Shown here one piece after another: positions 11,282-23,469 of a stretch of 64,000 nt of DNA; within the stretch, counting starts at the first letter, position 1; every line of letters starts with the position of its first letter. The stretch comes from Symsagittifera roscoffensis (taxonomy: Eukaryota > Xenacoelomorpha > Acoela > Convolutidae), in contig NW_026970604.1 in NCBI RefSeq assembly GCF_963678635.1, positions 7,501 through 71,500 of the forward strand, written 5' to 3'. The notes below the pieces were generated by a model. That model was not told the origin of the DNA. It worked only from the letters and a program-made list of their open reading frames with translations, and did no database searches. Both the position numbers and the translations under genes were made by a program.

Positions 11282-12307
11282 TTGTGGATATCATTTTTAG
11301 AATTGACGCATACTATCCTATTCAAGACTTCTCTGTCACTCTCCGGCTCTAGATTCGTCCTGACGTTTGAAATGCATGATGATCTCCTGAAAAAACTTCT
11401 TTACAGCGCTATCATCTTTAGTTCTTCTCCTTCGTTCATGTCGTAATGGTCCAGGTTGTATGTCCCGGAGGAGGGATCAGTCTGCATTTCCCTGTCCTGA
11501 TTTCTTCTTTTTTCTTCCTCTTTTACCGTGCACAAACGTTCTTGCTCATCTGCACTCGCTATTGAGAATTGGTCTCATTCTTCTGACTCCCCGGAGAATT
11601 GTGCCTCGTCACAATCCTTCTCATTTGACAACCACTCCTCGGACTCTTGATCTAGTCTTAGTTCTTCAGCTTCCTCTTTAAACCAGGACATCCGACACGG
11701 TACTGTTTCCGCTAGTTTCGTGAAATGATATATGATTGCCAATATCTTGTTATTACCCAATTCCATCAAGCAGATCTTCAGATGGTCTATCTGTACGACG
11801 TCATTGGATTCTGAGCTTTCCGCCAATTTGAGAGTGAAATTCATCTTCCTCGGGCTTTTCACTTGTAGACACTGCAAATATGCGTTGACACACCTTTCGC
11901 AAGCTTCCCCTATTCCTGGCCAGTCATATCGGTTCAGTACTTTTTGTTGCACCTTGTCTGTTCCTTGATGTCCCATCTGATCGTACGATCTGGACAGCAA
12001 CTCCGTTTGATATAGCTGCGGTAAAATGATTATGTTTGTGTAATATTTTCTCATCGTCTCCTCTCTTGCAGGCCACCACATCATATGTTGTGTGGTAGAG
12101 TAAGCCCTTACGTTCCTTGTAGAACTGGCTCATGATCTCATAGCTGTCCTCCTCTACCTCTCTTCTATCCTTTATTCTCGTTCGGCTCCATTTGGAGAGA
12201 TTACTGGTCAACTTGTCGTTTTTCTGTGCTCGTTTCCAGTCCGATATCCTGTACCTCGCCTTCACAGGCTCTTTAAGTGCCATCTTTTGCCCGTTTAGTT
12301 CCCCGGG
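11282..12307 (-). repeat. Array 1 unit 2 (short, 1026 bp)
   Basis: Integrase block plus part of the tail is open at 12084-11575 (169 aa); the N-block is open at 12283-11924. The tail stops early, within the GESEE segment. Confidence 0.85.
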
Positions 12308-13331
12308 TTGTGGATATCATTTTTAAAATTGACGCACACTATCCTATTCAAAACTTCTCTGTCACTCTCCGGCTCTATATTCGTCCTGACGTTTGAACTG
12401 CATGATGATCTCCTGAAAAATTTCTTTACAGCGCTATCATCTCTAGTTCTTCTCCTCCGTTCATGTCGTAATGGTCAAGGTTGTTTGTCCCGGAGGTGGG
12501 ATCAGTCTGCATATCCCTGTCCTGATTTCTTGTTTTTTCTTCCGGTAATATCGTGCACAAATTTTCTTGCTCCTCTGAACTCGCTATTGAGTCTTGGTCC
12601 ATTCTTCTGACTCCCCGGAAAAATTTGCCTCCTCACAATCCTTCTCAGTTTACGACCACTCCCCGGACTCTTGATCTAGTCTTAGTTCTTCAGCTTCCTC
12701 TTTAAACCAGGACGTCCGAGACGGTACTGCTTCCGCTAGTTTCGTGAAGTGATATATGATTGCCAATATCTTTTTTTATCCCAATTCCATCAAGCAGATC
12801 TTTAGATGGTCTATCTGTACGACGTCATTGAATTCTGAGCTTTCCACCGATTTGAGAGGGAAGTTCCTCTTCCTCGGGTCTTTCACTTGTAGACACGACA
12901 AACATGCGTCGACCCACCTCTCGCAAGTTTCCCTCATTCCTGGCCAGTCATATCGAGGCAGTATTGGTTGTTGTACATTGTCTATTCCTTGATGTCCCAT
13001 CTGATCATGCGATCTGAACAGCACCTCCCTTTGATACAGCTGCGGTAGTATGATTATGTTTGTGTAATATTTTCTCTTCGTCTCTGCTCTTGCAGGCCAC
13101 CACATCATCTGCTGTGTGATAGAGTAAGCCCTTACGTTCCTTGTAGAACTGGCTCATGATCTCATAGCTGTCCTCGTCTAGGTCTCTTCTATCCTTTATT
13201 CTCGTTCGCCTCCATTTGGAGAGATTGTTGGTCAAATTGTCGTTTTTCTGTGCTCGTTTCCAGTCCGATATCCTGTACCTTGCCTTCACAGGCTCTTTAA
13301 GTGCCATCTTTTGCCCGTTTAGTTCCCCGGG
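12308..13331 (-). repeat. Array 1 unit 3 (short, 1024 bp)
   Basis: The integrase block is open at 13108-12776 (110 aa) and truncated because the ATATC repeat near 12770 has changed. The N-block is open at 13307-13005. The tail is of the SSEEQEN subtype. Confidence 0.85.
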
Positions 13332-14348
13332 TTGTGGATATCATTTTTAGAATTGACGCATACTATCCTATTCAAGACCTCTCTGTCACTCTCCGGCTCT
13401 AGATTCGTCCTGACGTTTGAACTTCATGATGATCTCCTGAAAAATTTTTTTTACAGCGCTATCATCTCTAGTTCTTCTCCTCCGTTCATGTCGTAATGGT
13501 CAAGGTTGCATGTCCCGGAGGAGGGATCAGTCCTGTCCTGATTTATTGTTTTTTCTTCCAGTAATATCGTGCAAAAATTTTCTTGCTCCTCTGCACTCGC
13601 TATTGAGTCTTGGTCCCATTCTTCTGACTCCCCGGACAATTGTGCCTCTTTACAGTCCTTCTCATTTGACAACCACTCCCCGGACTCTTGATCTAGTCTT
13701 AGTTTTTAAGCTTCCTCTTTAAGCCAGGACGTCCGAGATGGTACTGTTTCCGCTAGTTTCGTGAAGTGATATATGATTGCCAATATCTTTTTATATCCCA
13801 ATTCCGTCAAGCAGATCTTTAGATGGTCTATCTGTACGACGTCATTGAATTCTGAGCTTTCCACCGATTTGAGAGGGAAGTTCCTCTTCCTCAGGTCTTT
13901 CACTTGTAGACACGACAAACATGCGTCGACCCACCTCTCGTAAGTTTCCCTCATTCCTGGCCAGTCATATCTGTGCAGTCTTGATTGTTGTACATTGTCT
14001 ATTCCTTGATGTGCCATCTGATCATGCGATCTGCACAGCACCTCCGTTTGATATAGCTCCGGTAGTATGATTATGTTTGTGTAATATTTTCTCTTCGTCT
14101 CTGCTCTTGCAGGCCACCACATCATCTGCTGTGTGATAGAGTAAGCCCATACGTTCCTTGTAGAACTGGCTCATGATCTCATAGCTGTCCTCCTCTAGGT
14201 CTCTTCTATCCTTTATTCTCGTTTGGCTCCATTTGGAGAGATTGCTGGTCAATTTGTCGTTTTTCTGTGCTCGTTTCCAGTCCGATATCCTGTACCTCGC
14301 CTTCACAGGCTCTTTAAGTGCCATCTTTTGCCGATTTAGTTCCCCGGG
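13332..14348 (-). repeat. Array 1 unit 4 (short, 1017 bp)
   Basis: The integrase block is open at 14125-13706 (139 aa), ending at a stop created by GTTTTTAAG. The acidic tail is open separately at 13672-13451 and lacks the CATTTCC/CATATCC hexamer region found in the others, which explains its shorter length. N-block at 14324-14022. Confidence 0.85.
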
Positions 14349-15638
14349 TTGTGGATATCATTTTTAGAATTGACGCAAACTACCCTATTCAAGACTTCTC
14401 TGTCACTCTGCGGCTCTATATTCGTCCTGACGTTTGAACTGCATGATGATCTCCTGAAAAATTTCTTTACAGCGCTATCATCTCTAGTTCTTCTCCTCCG
14501 TTCATGTCGTAATGGTCAATGTTGTATGTCCCGGAGGAGGGATCAGTCTGCATTTCCCTGTCCTGATTTCTTCTTTTTTCTTCCGCTAATATCGTGCACA
14601 AACTTTCTTGCTCATCTGCACTCGCTATTGAGTCTTGGTCCCATTCTTCTGACTCCCCGGACAATTGTGCCTCTTCACAGTCCTTCTCATTTGACAACCA
14701 CTCCCCGGAATCTTGATCTAGTCTTAGTTCTTCAGCTTCCTCTTTAAACCAGGACGTCCGACACGGTACTGTTTCCGCTAGTTTCGTGAAGTGATATATG
14801 ATTGCCAATATCTTGTTATATCCCAATTCCGTCAAGCAGATCTTTAGATGGTCTATCTGTACGACGTCATTGAATTCTGAGCTTTCCACCGATTCGAGAG
14901 TGAAATTCATCTTCTTCGGGTTTTTCACTTGTAGGCACTGCAAACATGCGTTGACCCACCTTTCGCAAGCTTCCCCTATTCCTGGCCAGTCAAATCGGTG
15001 CAGTATTTTTTGTTGCACCTTGTCTGTTCCTTGATGTCCCATCTGATCGTGCGATCTGGGCAGCAACTCCGTTTGATATAGCTGCGGTAGTATGATTATG
15101 TTTGGGAAATATTTTCTCTTCGTCTCTTCTCTTGCAGGCCACCACATCATCTGCTGTGTGGTAGAGTAAGCCCTTAAGTTCGTTGTAGAACTGGCCCATT
15201 ATCTCATAGCTGTCCTCCTCTAGGTCTCTTCTATCCTTTATTCTTTCCCTCATTCCTGGCCAGTCATATCGGTGCAGTATTCGTTGTTGTACATTGTCTA
15301 TTCCTTGATTCCCATCTGATCTGAACAGCACCTCCGTTTGATATAGCTGCGGTAGTATGGTTATGTTTGTGTAATTTTTTCTCTTAGTCTCTTCTCTTGC
15401 AGGCAACCACATCATCTGCTGTGTGGTAGAGTAAGCCCTTACGTTCCTTGTAGAACTGGCCCATAATCCCATAGCTGTCCTCCTCTAGGTCTCTTCTATC
15501 CTTTATTCTCGTTCGACTCCATTTGGAGAGATTGCTGGTCAACTTGTCGTTTTTCTGTGCTCGTTTCCAGTCCGATATCCTGTACCTCGCCTTCACAGGC
15601 TCTTTAAGTGCCATCTTTTGCCCGTTAAGTTCCCCGGG
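14349..15638 (-). repeat. Array 1 unit 5 (long, 1290 bp)
   Basis: Integrase block and acidic tail are uninterrupted at 15150-14467 (227 aa). Internal duplicated block at 15472-14990, N-block at 15614-15384. Over the integrase block this unit is almost identical to unit 1, located 4357 bp away, rather than to its neighbours. Confidence 0.87.
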
Positions 15639-16664
15639 TTGTGGATATCATTTCAAAAGTTGACGCACACTATCCTATTCAAGACTTCTCTGTCACTCTC
15701 CGGCTCTATATTCGTCCTGACGTTTGAACTGCATGATGATCTCCTGAAAAATTTCTTTACAGCGCTATCATCTCTAGTTCTTCTCCTCCGTTCATGTCGT
15801 AATGGTCAAGGTTGTATGTCCCGGAGGTGAGATCAGTCTGCATATCGCTGTCCTGATTTCTTGTTTTTTCTTCCGGTAATATCGTGCACAAATTTTCTTG
15901 CTCCTCTGAACTCGCTATTGAGTCTTGGTCCCATTCTTCTGACTCCCCGGAAAAACTTGCCTCCTCACAATCCTTCTCAGTTTACAACCACTCCCCGGAC
16001 TCTTGATCTAGTCTTAGTTCTTCAGCTTCCTCTTTAAACCAGGACGTCCGAGACGGTACTGTTTCCGCTAGTTTCGTGAAGTGATATATGATTGCCAATA
16101 TCTTTTTATATCCCAATTCCGTCAAGCAGATCTTTAAATGGTCTATCTGTACGACGTCATTGAATTCTGAGCTTTCCACCGATTTGAGAGGGAAGTTCCT
16201 CTTCCTCTGGTCTTTCACTTGTAGACACGACAAACAATGCGTCGACCCACCTCTCGCAAGTTTCCCTCATTCCTGGCCAGTCATATCGGTGCAGTATTGG
16301 TTGTTGTACCTTGTCTATTCCTTGATGTCCCATCTGATCATGCGATCTGAACAGAACCTCCGTTTGATATAGCTGCGGTAGTATGATTATGTTTGTGTAA
16401 TATTTTCTCTTCGTCTCTACTCTTGCAGGACACCACATCATCTGCTGTGTGATAGAGTAAGCCCTTAAGTTCCTTGTAGAACTGGCTCATGATCTCATAG
16501 CTGTCTTCCTCTAGGTCTCTTCTATCCTTTATTCTCGTTCGGCTCCATTTGGAGAGATTGCTGGTCAACTTGTCGTTTTTCTGTGCTCGTTTCCAGTCAG
16601 ATATCCTGTACCTCGCCTTCACAGGCTCTTTAAGTGCCATCTATTGCCCATTTAGTTCCCCGGG
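15639..16664 (-). repeat. Array 1 unit 6 (short, 1026 bp)
   Basis: One extra base in AAACAATGCG near 16232 splits the integrase block into 16441-16157 and 16233-15982. A stop (TTTACAACC) cuts the tail. N-block at 16640-16338. Confidence 0.85.
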
Positions 16665-17687
16665 TTGTGGATATCATTTTTAGAATTGACGTACTATCCT
16701 ATTCAAAACTTCTCTGTCACTCTGCATCTCTAGATTCGTCCTGACGTTTGAACTGCATGATGATCTCCTGAAAAATTTCTTTACAGCGCTATCATCTCTA
16801 GTTCTTCTCCTCCGTTCATGTCGTAATGGTCAAGGTTGCATGTCCCGGAGGTGAGATCAGTCTGCATATCGCTGTCCTGATTTTTTGTTTTTTCTTCCGG
16901 TAATATCGTGCACAAATTTTCTTGCTCCTCTGAACTCGCTATTGAGTCTTGGTCCCATTCTTCTGACTCCCCGGAAAAACTTGCCTCCTCACAATCCTTC
17001 TCAGTTTACAACCACTCCCCGGACTCTTGATCTAGTCTTAGTTCTTCAGCTTCCTCTTTAAACCAGGACGTCCGAGACGGTACTGTTTCCGCTAGTTTCG
17101 TGAAGTGATATATGATTGCCAATATCTTTTTATATCCCAATTCCGTCAAGCAGATCTTTAAATGGTCTATCTGTACGACGTCATTGAATTCTGAGCTTTC
17201 CACCGATTTGAGAGGGAAGTTCCTCTTCCTCGGGTCTTTCACTTGTAGACACGACAAACATGCGTCGACCCACCTCTCGCAAGTTTCCCTCATTCCTGGC
17301 CAGTCATATCGGTGCAGTATTGGTTGTTGTACATTGTCTATTCCTTGATGTCCCATCTGATCATGCGATCTGAACAGAACCTCCGTTTGATATAGCTGCG
17401 GTAGTATGATTATGTTTGTGTAATATTTTCTCTTCGTCTCTACTCTTGCAGGACACCACATCATCTGCTGTGTGATAGAGTAAGCGCTTAAGTTCCTTGT
17501 AGAACTGGCTCATGATCTCATAGCTGTCCTCCTCTAGGTCTCTTCTATCCTTTATTCTCGTTCGGCTCCATTTGGAGAGATTGCTGGTCAACTTGTCGTT
17601 TTTCTGTGCTCGTTTCCAGTCAGATATCCTGTACCTCGCCTTCACAGGCTCTTTAAGTGCCATATTTTGCCCATTTAGTTCCCCGGG
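16665..17687 (-). repeat. Array 1 unit 7 (short, 1023 bp)
   Basis: Integrase block open at 17464-17006 (152 aa) and cut at the same TTTACAACC stop as unit 6, its closest relative. N-block at 17663-17361. Confidence 0.85.
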
Positions 17688-18710
17688 TTGTGGATATCAT
17701 TTTTAGAATTGACGTACTATCCTATTCAAAACTTCTCTGTCACTCTGCATCTCTAGATTCGTCCTGACGTTTGAACTGCATGATGATCTCCTGAAAAAAT
17801 TTCTCTACAGCGCTATCATCTCTAGTTCTTCTCCTCCGTTCATGTCGTAATGGTCAAGGTTGCATGTCCCGGAGGAGGGATCAGTCTGCATATCCCTGTC
17901 CTGATTTAATGTTTTTTCTTCCGGGAATATCGTGCACAAATTTTCTTGCTCCTCTGCACTCGCTATTGAGTCTTGGTCCCATTCTTCTGACTCCCCGGAG
18001 AAATTTGCCTCCTAACAATCCTTCTCAGTTTACAACCACTCCCCGGACTCTTGATCTAGTCTTAGTTCTTCAGCTTCCTCTTTAAGCCAGGACGTCCGAG
18101 ATGGTACTGTTTCCTCTAGTTTTGTGAAGTGATATATGATTGCCAATATTTTTTATATCCCAATTCCGTCAAGCAGATCTTTAGATGGTCTATCTGTACG
18201 ACGTCATTGAATTCTGAGCTTTCCACCGATTTGAGAGGGAAGTTCCTCTTCCTCGGGTCTTTCACTTGTAGACACGACAAACATGCGTCGACCCACCTCT
18301 CGCAAGTTTCCCTCATTCCTGACCAGTCATATCGGTGCAGTATTGGTTATTGTACATTGTCTATTCCTTGATGTCGCATCTGATCATGCGATCTGAACAG
18401 CACCTCCGTTTGATATAGCTGCGGTAGTATGATTATGTTCGTGTAATATTTTCTCTTCGTCTCTGCTCTTGCAGGCCACCACATCATCTGCTGTGTGATA
18501 GAGTAAGCCCTAACGTTCCTTGTAGAACTGGCTCATGATCTCATAGCTGTCCTCCTCTAGGTCTCTTCTATCTTTTATTCTCGTTCGGCTCCATTTGGAG
18601 AGATTGCTGGTCAACTTGTCGTTTTTCTGTGCTCGTTTCCAGTCCGATATCCTGTACCTTGCCTTCACAGGCTCTTTAAGTGCCATCTGTTGCCCGTTTA
18701 GTTCCCCGGG
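17688..18710 (-). repeat. Array 1 unit 8 (short, 1023 bp)
   Basis: The most damaged internal unit: only 18316-18116 (66 aa) of the integrase block is open. A deletion in CAATATTTTTTATATCC shifts the frame near 18150. The N-block is interrupted by the ACGTTAGGGC-type change near 18512. Confidence 0.83.
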
Positions 18711-20002
18711 TTGTGGATATCATTTTTAAAATTGACGCATACTATCCTATTCAAGACTTCTCTGTCACTCTCCGGCTATAGATTCGTCCTGACGTTTGAA
18801 ATGCATGATGATCTCCTAAAAAAATTTCTTTACAGCGCTATAATCTCTAGTTCTTCTCCTCCGTTCATGTCGTAATGGTCAAGGTTGTATGTCCCGGAGG
18901 AGGGATCAGTCTGCATTTCCCTGTCCTGATTTCTTCTTTTTTCTTCCGCTAATATCGTGCACAAACTTTCTTGCTCATCTGCACTCGCTATTGAGTCTTG
19001 GTCCCATTCTTCTAACTCCCCGGACAATTGTGCCTCTTCACAGTCCTTCTCATTTGACAACCACTCCCCGGACTCTTGATCTAGTCTTCGTTCTTCAGCT
19101 TCCTCTTTAAACCAGGACGTCCGACACGGTACTGTTTCCGCTAGTTTCGTGAAGTGATATATGATTGCCAATATCTTGTTATATCCCAATTCCGTCAAGC
19201 AGATCTTTAGATGGTCTATCTGTACGACGTCATTGAATTCTGAGCTTTCTACCGATTCGAGAGTGAAATTCATCTTCTTCGGGTTTTTCACTTGTAGACA
19301 CTGCAAACATGCGTTGACCCACCTTTCGCAAGCTTCCCCCATTCCTGGCCAGTCAAATCGGTGCAGTATTTTTTGTTGCACCTTGTCTGGTCCTTGATGT
19401 CCCATCTGATCGTGCGATCTGGACAGCAACTCCGTTTGATATAGCTGCGGTAGTATGATTATGTTTGTGTAATATTTTCTCTTCGTCTCTTCTCTTGCAG
19501 GCCACCACATCATCTGCTGTGTGGTAGAGTAGGCCCTTACGTTCGTTGTAGAACTGGCCCATGATCCCATAGCTGTCCTCCTCTAGGTCTCTTCTATCCT
19601 TTATTCTTTCCCTCATTCCTGGCCAGTCATATCGGTGCAGTATTCGTTGTTGTACATTGTCTATTCCTTGATGTCCCATCTGATCTGAACAGCACCTCCG
19701 TTTGATATAGCTGTGGTAGTATGATTATGTTTGTGTAATTTTTTCTCTTAGTCTCTTCTCTTGCAGGCCACCACATCATCTGCTGTGTGATAGAGTAAGC
19801 CCTTACGTTCCTTGTAGAACTGGCTCTTGATCTCATAGCTGTCCTCCTCTAGGTCTCTTCTATCCTTTATTCTCGTTCGGCTCCATTTGGAGAGATTGCT
19901 GGTCAACTTGTCGTTTTTCTGTGCTCGTTTCCACTCCGATATCCTGTAACTCGCCTTCACAGGTTCTTTAAGTGCCATCTTTTGCCCGTTTAGTTCCCCG
20001 GG
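18711..20002 (-). repeat. Array 1 unit 9 (long, 1292 bp)
   Basis: The longest intact reading frame of the array, 19570-18830 (246 aa), covers integrase zinc-binding, core start and acidic tail. Internal duplicated block at 19679-19353, N-block at 19978-19748. The segmental duplication starts inside the previous unit, at 18556, so this unit has a direct counterpart at 32960-34252. Confidence 0.88.
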
Positions 20003-21294
20003 TTGTGGATATCATTTTTAAAATTGACGCATACTATCCTATTCAAGGCTTCTCTGTCACTCTCCGGCTCTAGATTCGTCCCGACGTTTGAAATGCATGA
20101 TGATCTCCTGAAAAAATTTCTTTACAGCGCTATAATCTCTAGTTCTTCTCCTCCGTTCATGTCGTAATGGTCAAGGTTGTATGTCCCGGAGGAGGGATCA
20201 GTCTGCATTTCCCTGTCCTGATTTCCTCTTTTTTCTTCCGCTAATATCGTGCACAAATTTTCTTGCTCATCTGCACTCGCTATTGAATCTTGGTCCCATT
20301 CTTTTGACTCCCCGGACAATTGTGCCTCTTCACAGTCCTTCTCATTTGACAACCACTCCCCGGACTCTTGATCTAGTCTTTGTTCTTCAGCTTCCTCTTT
20401 AAACCAGGACGTCCGACACGGTACTGTTTCCGCTAGTTTCGTGAAGTGATATATGATTGCCAATATCTTGTTATATCCCAATTCCGTCAAGCAGATCTTT
20501 AGATGGTCTATCTGTACGACGTCATTGAATTCTGAGCTTTCCACCGATTCGAGAGTGAAATTCATCTTCTTCGGGTTTTTCACTTGTAGACACTGCAAAC
20601 ATGCGTTGACCCACCTTTCGCAAGCTTCCCCCATTCCTGGCCAGTCAAATCGGTGCAGTATTTTTTGTTGCACCTTGTCTGTTCCTTGATGTCCCATCTG
20701 ATCGTGCGATCTGGACAGCAACTCCGTTTGATATAGCTGCGGTAGTATGATTATGTTTGTGTAATATTTTCTCTTCGTCTCTTCTCTCGCAGGCCACCAC
20801 ATCATCTGCTGTGTGGTAGAGTAAGCCCTTACGTTCGTTGTAGAACTGGCCCATGATCCCATAGCTGTCCTCCTCTAGGTCTCTTCTATCCTTTATTCTT
20901 TCCCTCATTCCTGGCCAGTCATATCGGTGCAGTATTCGTTGTTGTACATTGTCTATTCCTTGATGTCCCATCTGATCTGAACAGCACCTCCGTTTGATAT
21001 AGCTGCGGTAGTATGATTATGTTTGTGTAATTTTTTCTCTTAGTCTCTTCTCTTGCAGGCCACCACATCATCTGCTGTGTGATAGAGTAAGCCCTTACGT
21101 TCCTTGTAGAACTGGCTCATGATCTCATAGCTGTCCTCCTCTAGGTCTCTTCTATCCTTTATTCTCGTTCGGCTCCATTTGGAGAGATTGCTGGTCAACT
21201 TGTCGTTTTTCTGTGCTCGTTTCCACTCCGATATCCTGTACCTCGCCTTCACAGGTTCTTTAAGTGCCATCTTTTGCCCGTTTAGTTCCCCGAG
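20003..21294 (-). repeat. Array 1 unit 10 (long, 1292 bp)
   Basis: Open frame 20862-20122 (246 aa), nearly the same protein as unit 9. Internal block 20971-20645, N-block 21270-21040. Two adjacent long units break the long-short-short-short order seen to the left. Confidence 0.87.
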
Positions 21295-22319
21295 TTGTGG
21301 ATATCATTTTTAAAATTGACGCATACTATCCTATTCAAGACTTCTCTGTCACTCTCCGGCTCTAAATTCGTCCTCACGTTTGAACTGCATGATGATCTCC
21401 TGAAAAAATTTCTTTACAGCGCTATCATCTTAGTTCTTTTCCTCCGTTCATGTTGTAATGGTCAAGGTTGTATGTCCCGGAGGAGGGATCAGTCTGCATT
21501 TTTCTGTCCTGATTTCTTCTTTTTTCTTCCGCTAATATCGTGCACAAACTTTCTTGCTCATCTGCACTCGCTATTGAATCTTGGTCCCATTCTTCTGACT
21601 CCCCGGACAATTGTGCCTCTTCACAACCCTTCTCATTTGACAACCACTCCCCGGATTCTTGATCTAGTCTTAGTTCTTCAGCTTCCTCTTTAAACCAGGA
21701 CGTCCGACACGGTACTGTTTCCGCTAGTTTCGTGAAGTGATATATGATTGCCAATATCTTGTTATATCCCAATTCCGTCCAGCAGATCTTTAGATGGTAT
21801 AACTGTACGACGTCATTGAATTCTGAGCTTTCCACCGATTTGAGAGGGAAATTCATCTTCCTCGGGTTTTTCACTTGTAGACACTGCAAACATGCGTTGA
21901 CCCACCTTTCGCAAGCTTCCCCCATTCCTGGCCAGTCAAATCGGGGCCGTATTTTTCGTTGCACCTTGTCTGTTCCTTGATGTCCCATCTGATTGTGCGA
22001 TCGGGACAGCAACTCCGTTTGATATAGCTGCGGTAGTTTGATTATGTTTGTGTAATATTTTCTCTTCGTCTCTTCTCTTGCAGGCCATCACATCATCTGC
22101 TGTATGGTAGAGTAAGCCCTTACGTTCCTTGTAGAACTGGCTCAATATCTCATAGCTGTCCTCCTCTAGGTCTCTTCTATCCTTTATTCTCGTTCGACTC
22201 CATTTGGAGAGGTTGCTGGTCAACTTGTCGTTTTTCTGTGCTCGTTCCCAGTCCGATCTCCTGTACCTCGCCATCACAGGCTCTTTATGTGCAATCTTTT
22301 GCCCGTTTAGTTCCCCGAG
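21295..22319 (-). repeat. Array 1 unit 11 (short, 1025 bp)
   Basis: Integrase block and tail open at 22012-21425 (195 aa), with a subtype-specific change (DHLK preceded by VQLY instead of VQID) that removes the first catalytic Asp. N-block at 22277-21936. Confidence 0.86.
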
Positions 22320-23344
22320 TTGTGGATATCATTTTTAAACATGACGCATACTAACCTATTCAAGACTTCTCTGTCACTCTCCGGCTCTAGATTCGTCCTG
22401 ACGTTTGAACTGCATGATGATCTCCTGAAAAATTTCTTTACAGCGCTATCATCTCTAGTTCTTCTCCTCCGTTCATGTCGTAATGGTCAAGGTTGTATGT
22501 CCCGGAGGTGAGATCAGTCTGCATATCGCTGTCCTGATTTTTTGTTTTTTCTTCTGGTAATATCGTGCACAAATTTTCTTGCTCCTCTGAACTCGCTATT
22601 GAGTCTTGGTCCCATTTTTCTGACTCCCCGGACAATTGTGCCTCTTCACAGTCCTTCTCATTTGACAACCACTCCCCGGACTCTTGATCTAGTCTTTGCT
22701 CTTCAGCTTCCTCTTTAAACCAGGACGTCCGACACGGTACTGTTTCCGCTAGTTTCGTGAAGTGATATATGATTGCCAATATCTTGTTATATCCCAATTC
22801 CGTCAAGCAGATCTTTAGATGGTCTATCTGTACGACGTCATTGAATTCTGAGCTTTCCACCGATTCGAGAGTGAAATTCATCTTCTTCGGGTTTTTCACT
22901 TGTAGACACTGCAAACATGCGTTGACCCACCTCTCGTAAGTTTCCCCTATTCCTGGCCAGTCAAATCGGTGCAGTATTGGTTGTTGCACCTTGTCGGTTC
23001 CTTGATGTCCCATCTGATCGTGCGATCTGGACAGCAACTCCGTTTGATATAGCTGCGGTAGTATGATTATGTTTGTGTAATATTTTCTCTTCGTCTCTTC
23101 TCTTGCAGGCCACCACATCATTTGCTGTGTGATAGAGTAAGCCCTTAAGTTCCTTGTAGAACTGGCTCATGATCTCATAGCTGTCTTCCTCTAGGTCTCT
23201 TCTATCCTTTATTCTCGTTCGGCTCCATTTGGAGAGATTGCTGGTCAACTTGTCGTTTTTCTGTGCTCGTTTCCAGTCCGATATCCTGTACCTCGCCTTC
23301 ACAGGCTCTTTAAGTGCCATCTTTTGCCCGTTTAGTTCCCCGGG
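22320..23344 (-). repeat. Array 1 unit 12 (short, 1025 bp)
   Basis: Integrase block and tail open at 23121-22438 (227 aa), with the SSEEQEN tail subtype. N-block at 23320-22961. A further partial unit, 23345-23469, breaks off at TTTACAGC and is followed by the unrelated AT-rich DNA. Confidence 0.86.
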
Positions 23345-23469
23345 TTGTGGATATCATTTTAGAATTGACGCATACTATACTATTCAAGACTTCTCTGTCA
23401 CTCTCCGGCTCTAGATTCGTCCTGACGTTTGAACTGCATGATGATCTCCTGAAAAAACTTCTTTACAGC

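Larger units (their letters stand above)
9837..23469 (-). repeat. Array 1: tandem array of a Ty3/gypsy integrase fragment
   Basis: The landmark TTGTGGATATCAT recurs at 9991, 11282, 12308, 13332, 14349, 15639, 16665, 17688, 18711, 20003, 21295, 22320 and 23345. Spacings are 1291, 1026, 1024, 1017, 1290, 1026, 1023, 1023, 1292, 1292, 1025 and 1025. Read on the minus strand each unit encodes an N-block (MALKEPVKARYRISDWKRAQ...), an integrase H2C2 zinc-binding and early catalytic-core block (HDQMGHQG...WVNACLQCLQVK...VQIDHLK), then an acidic tail of unknown origin. The N-block and integrase block lie in frames offset by one, overlapping by about 160 nt in short units, and this offset is shared by nearly all units. 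It must therefore have existed in the founder. Catalytic residues after the first Asp are absent. Confidence 0.93.

Noticed and set aside
9837-23469. CRISPR-like array
   Set aside because: Units are 1.0-1.3 kb with coding content and no short repeats separated by unique spacers; the DNA is eukaryotic.
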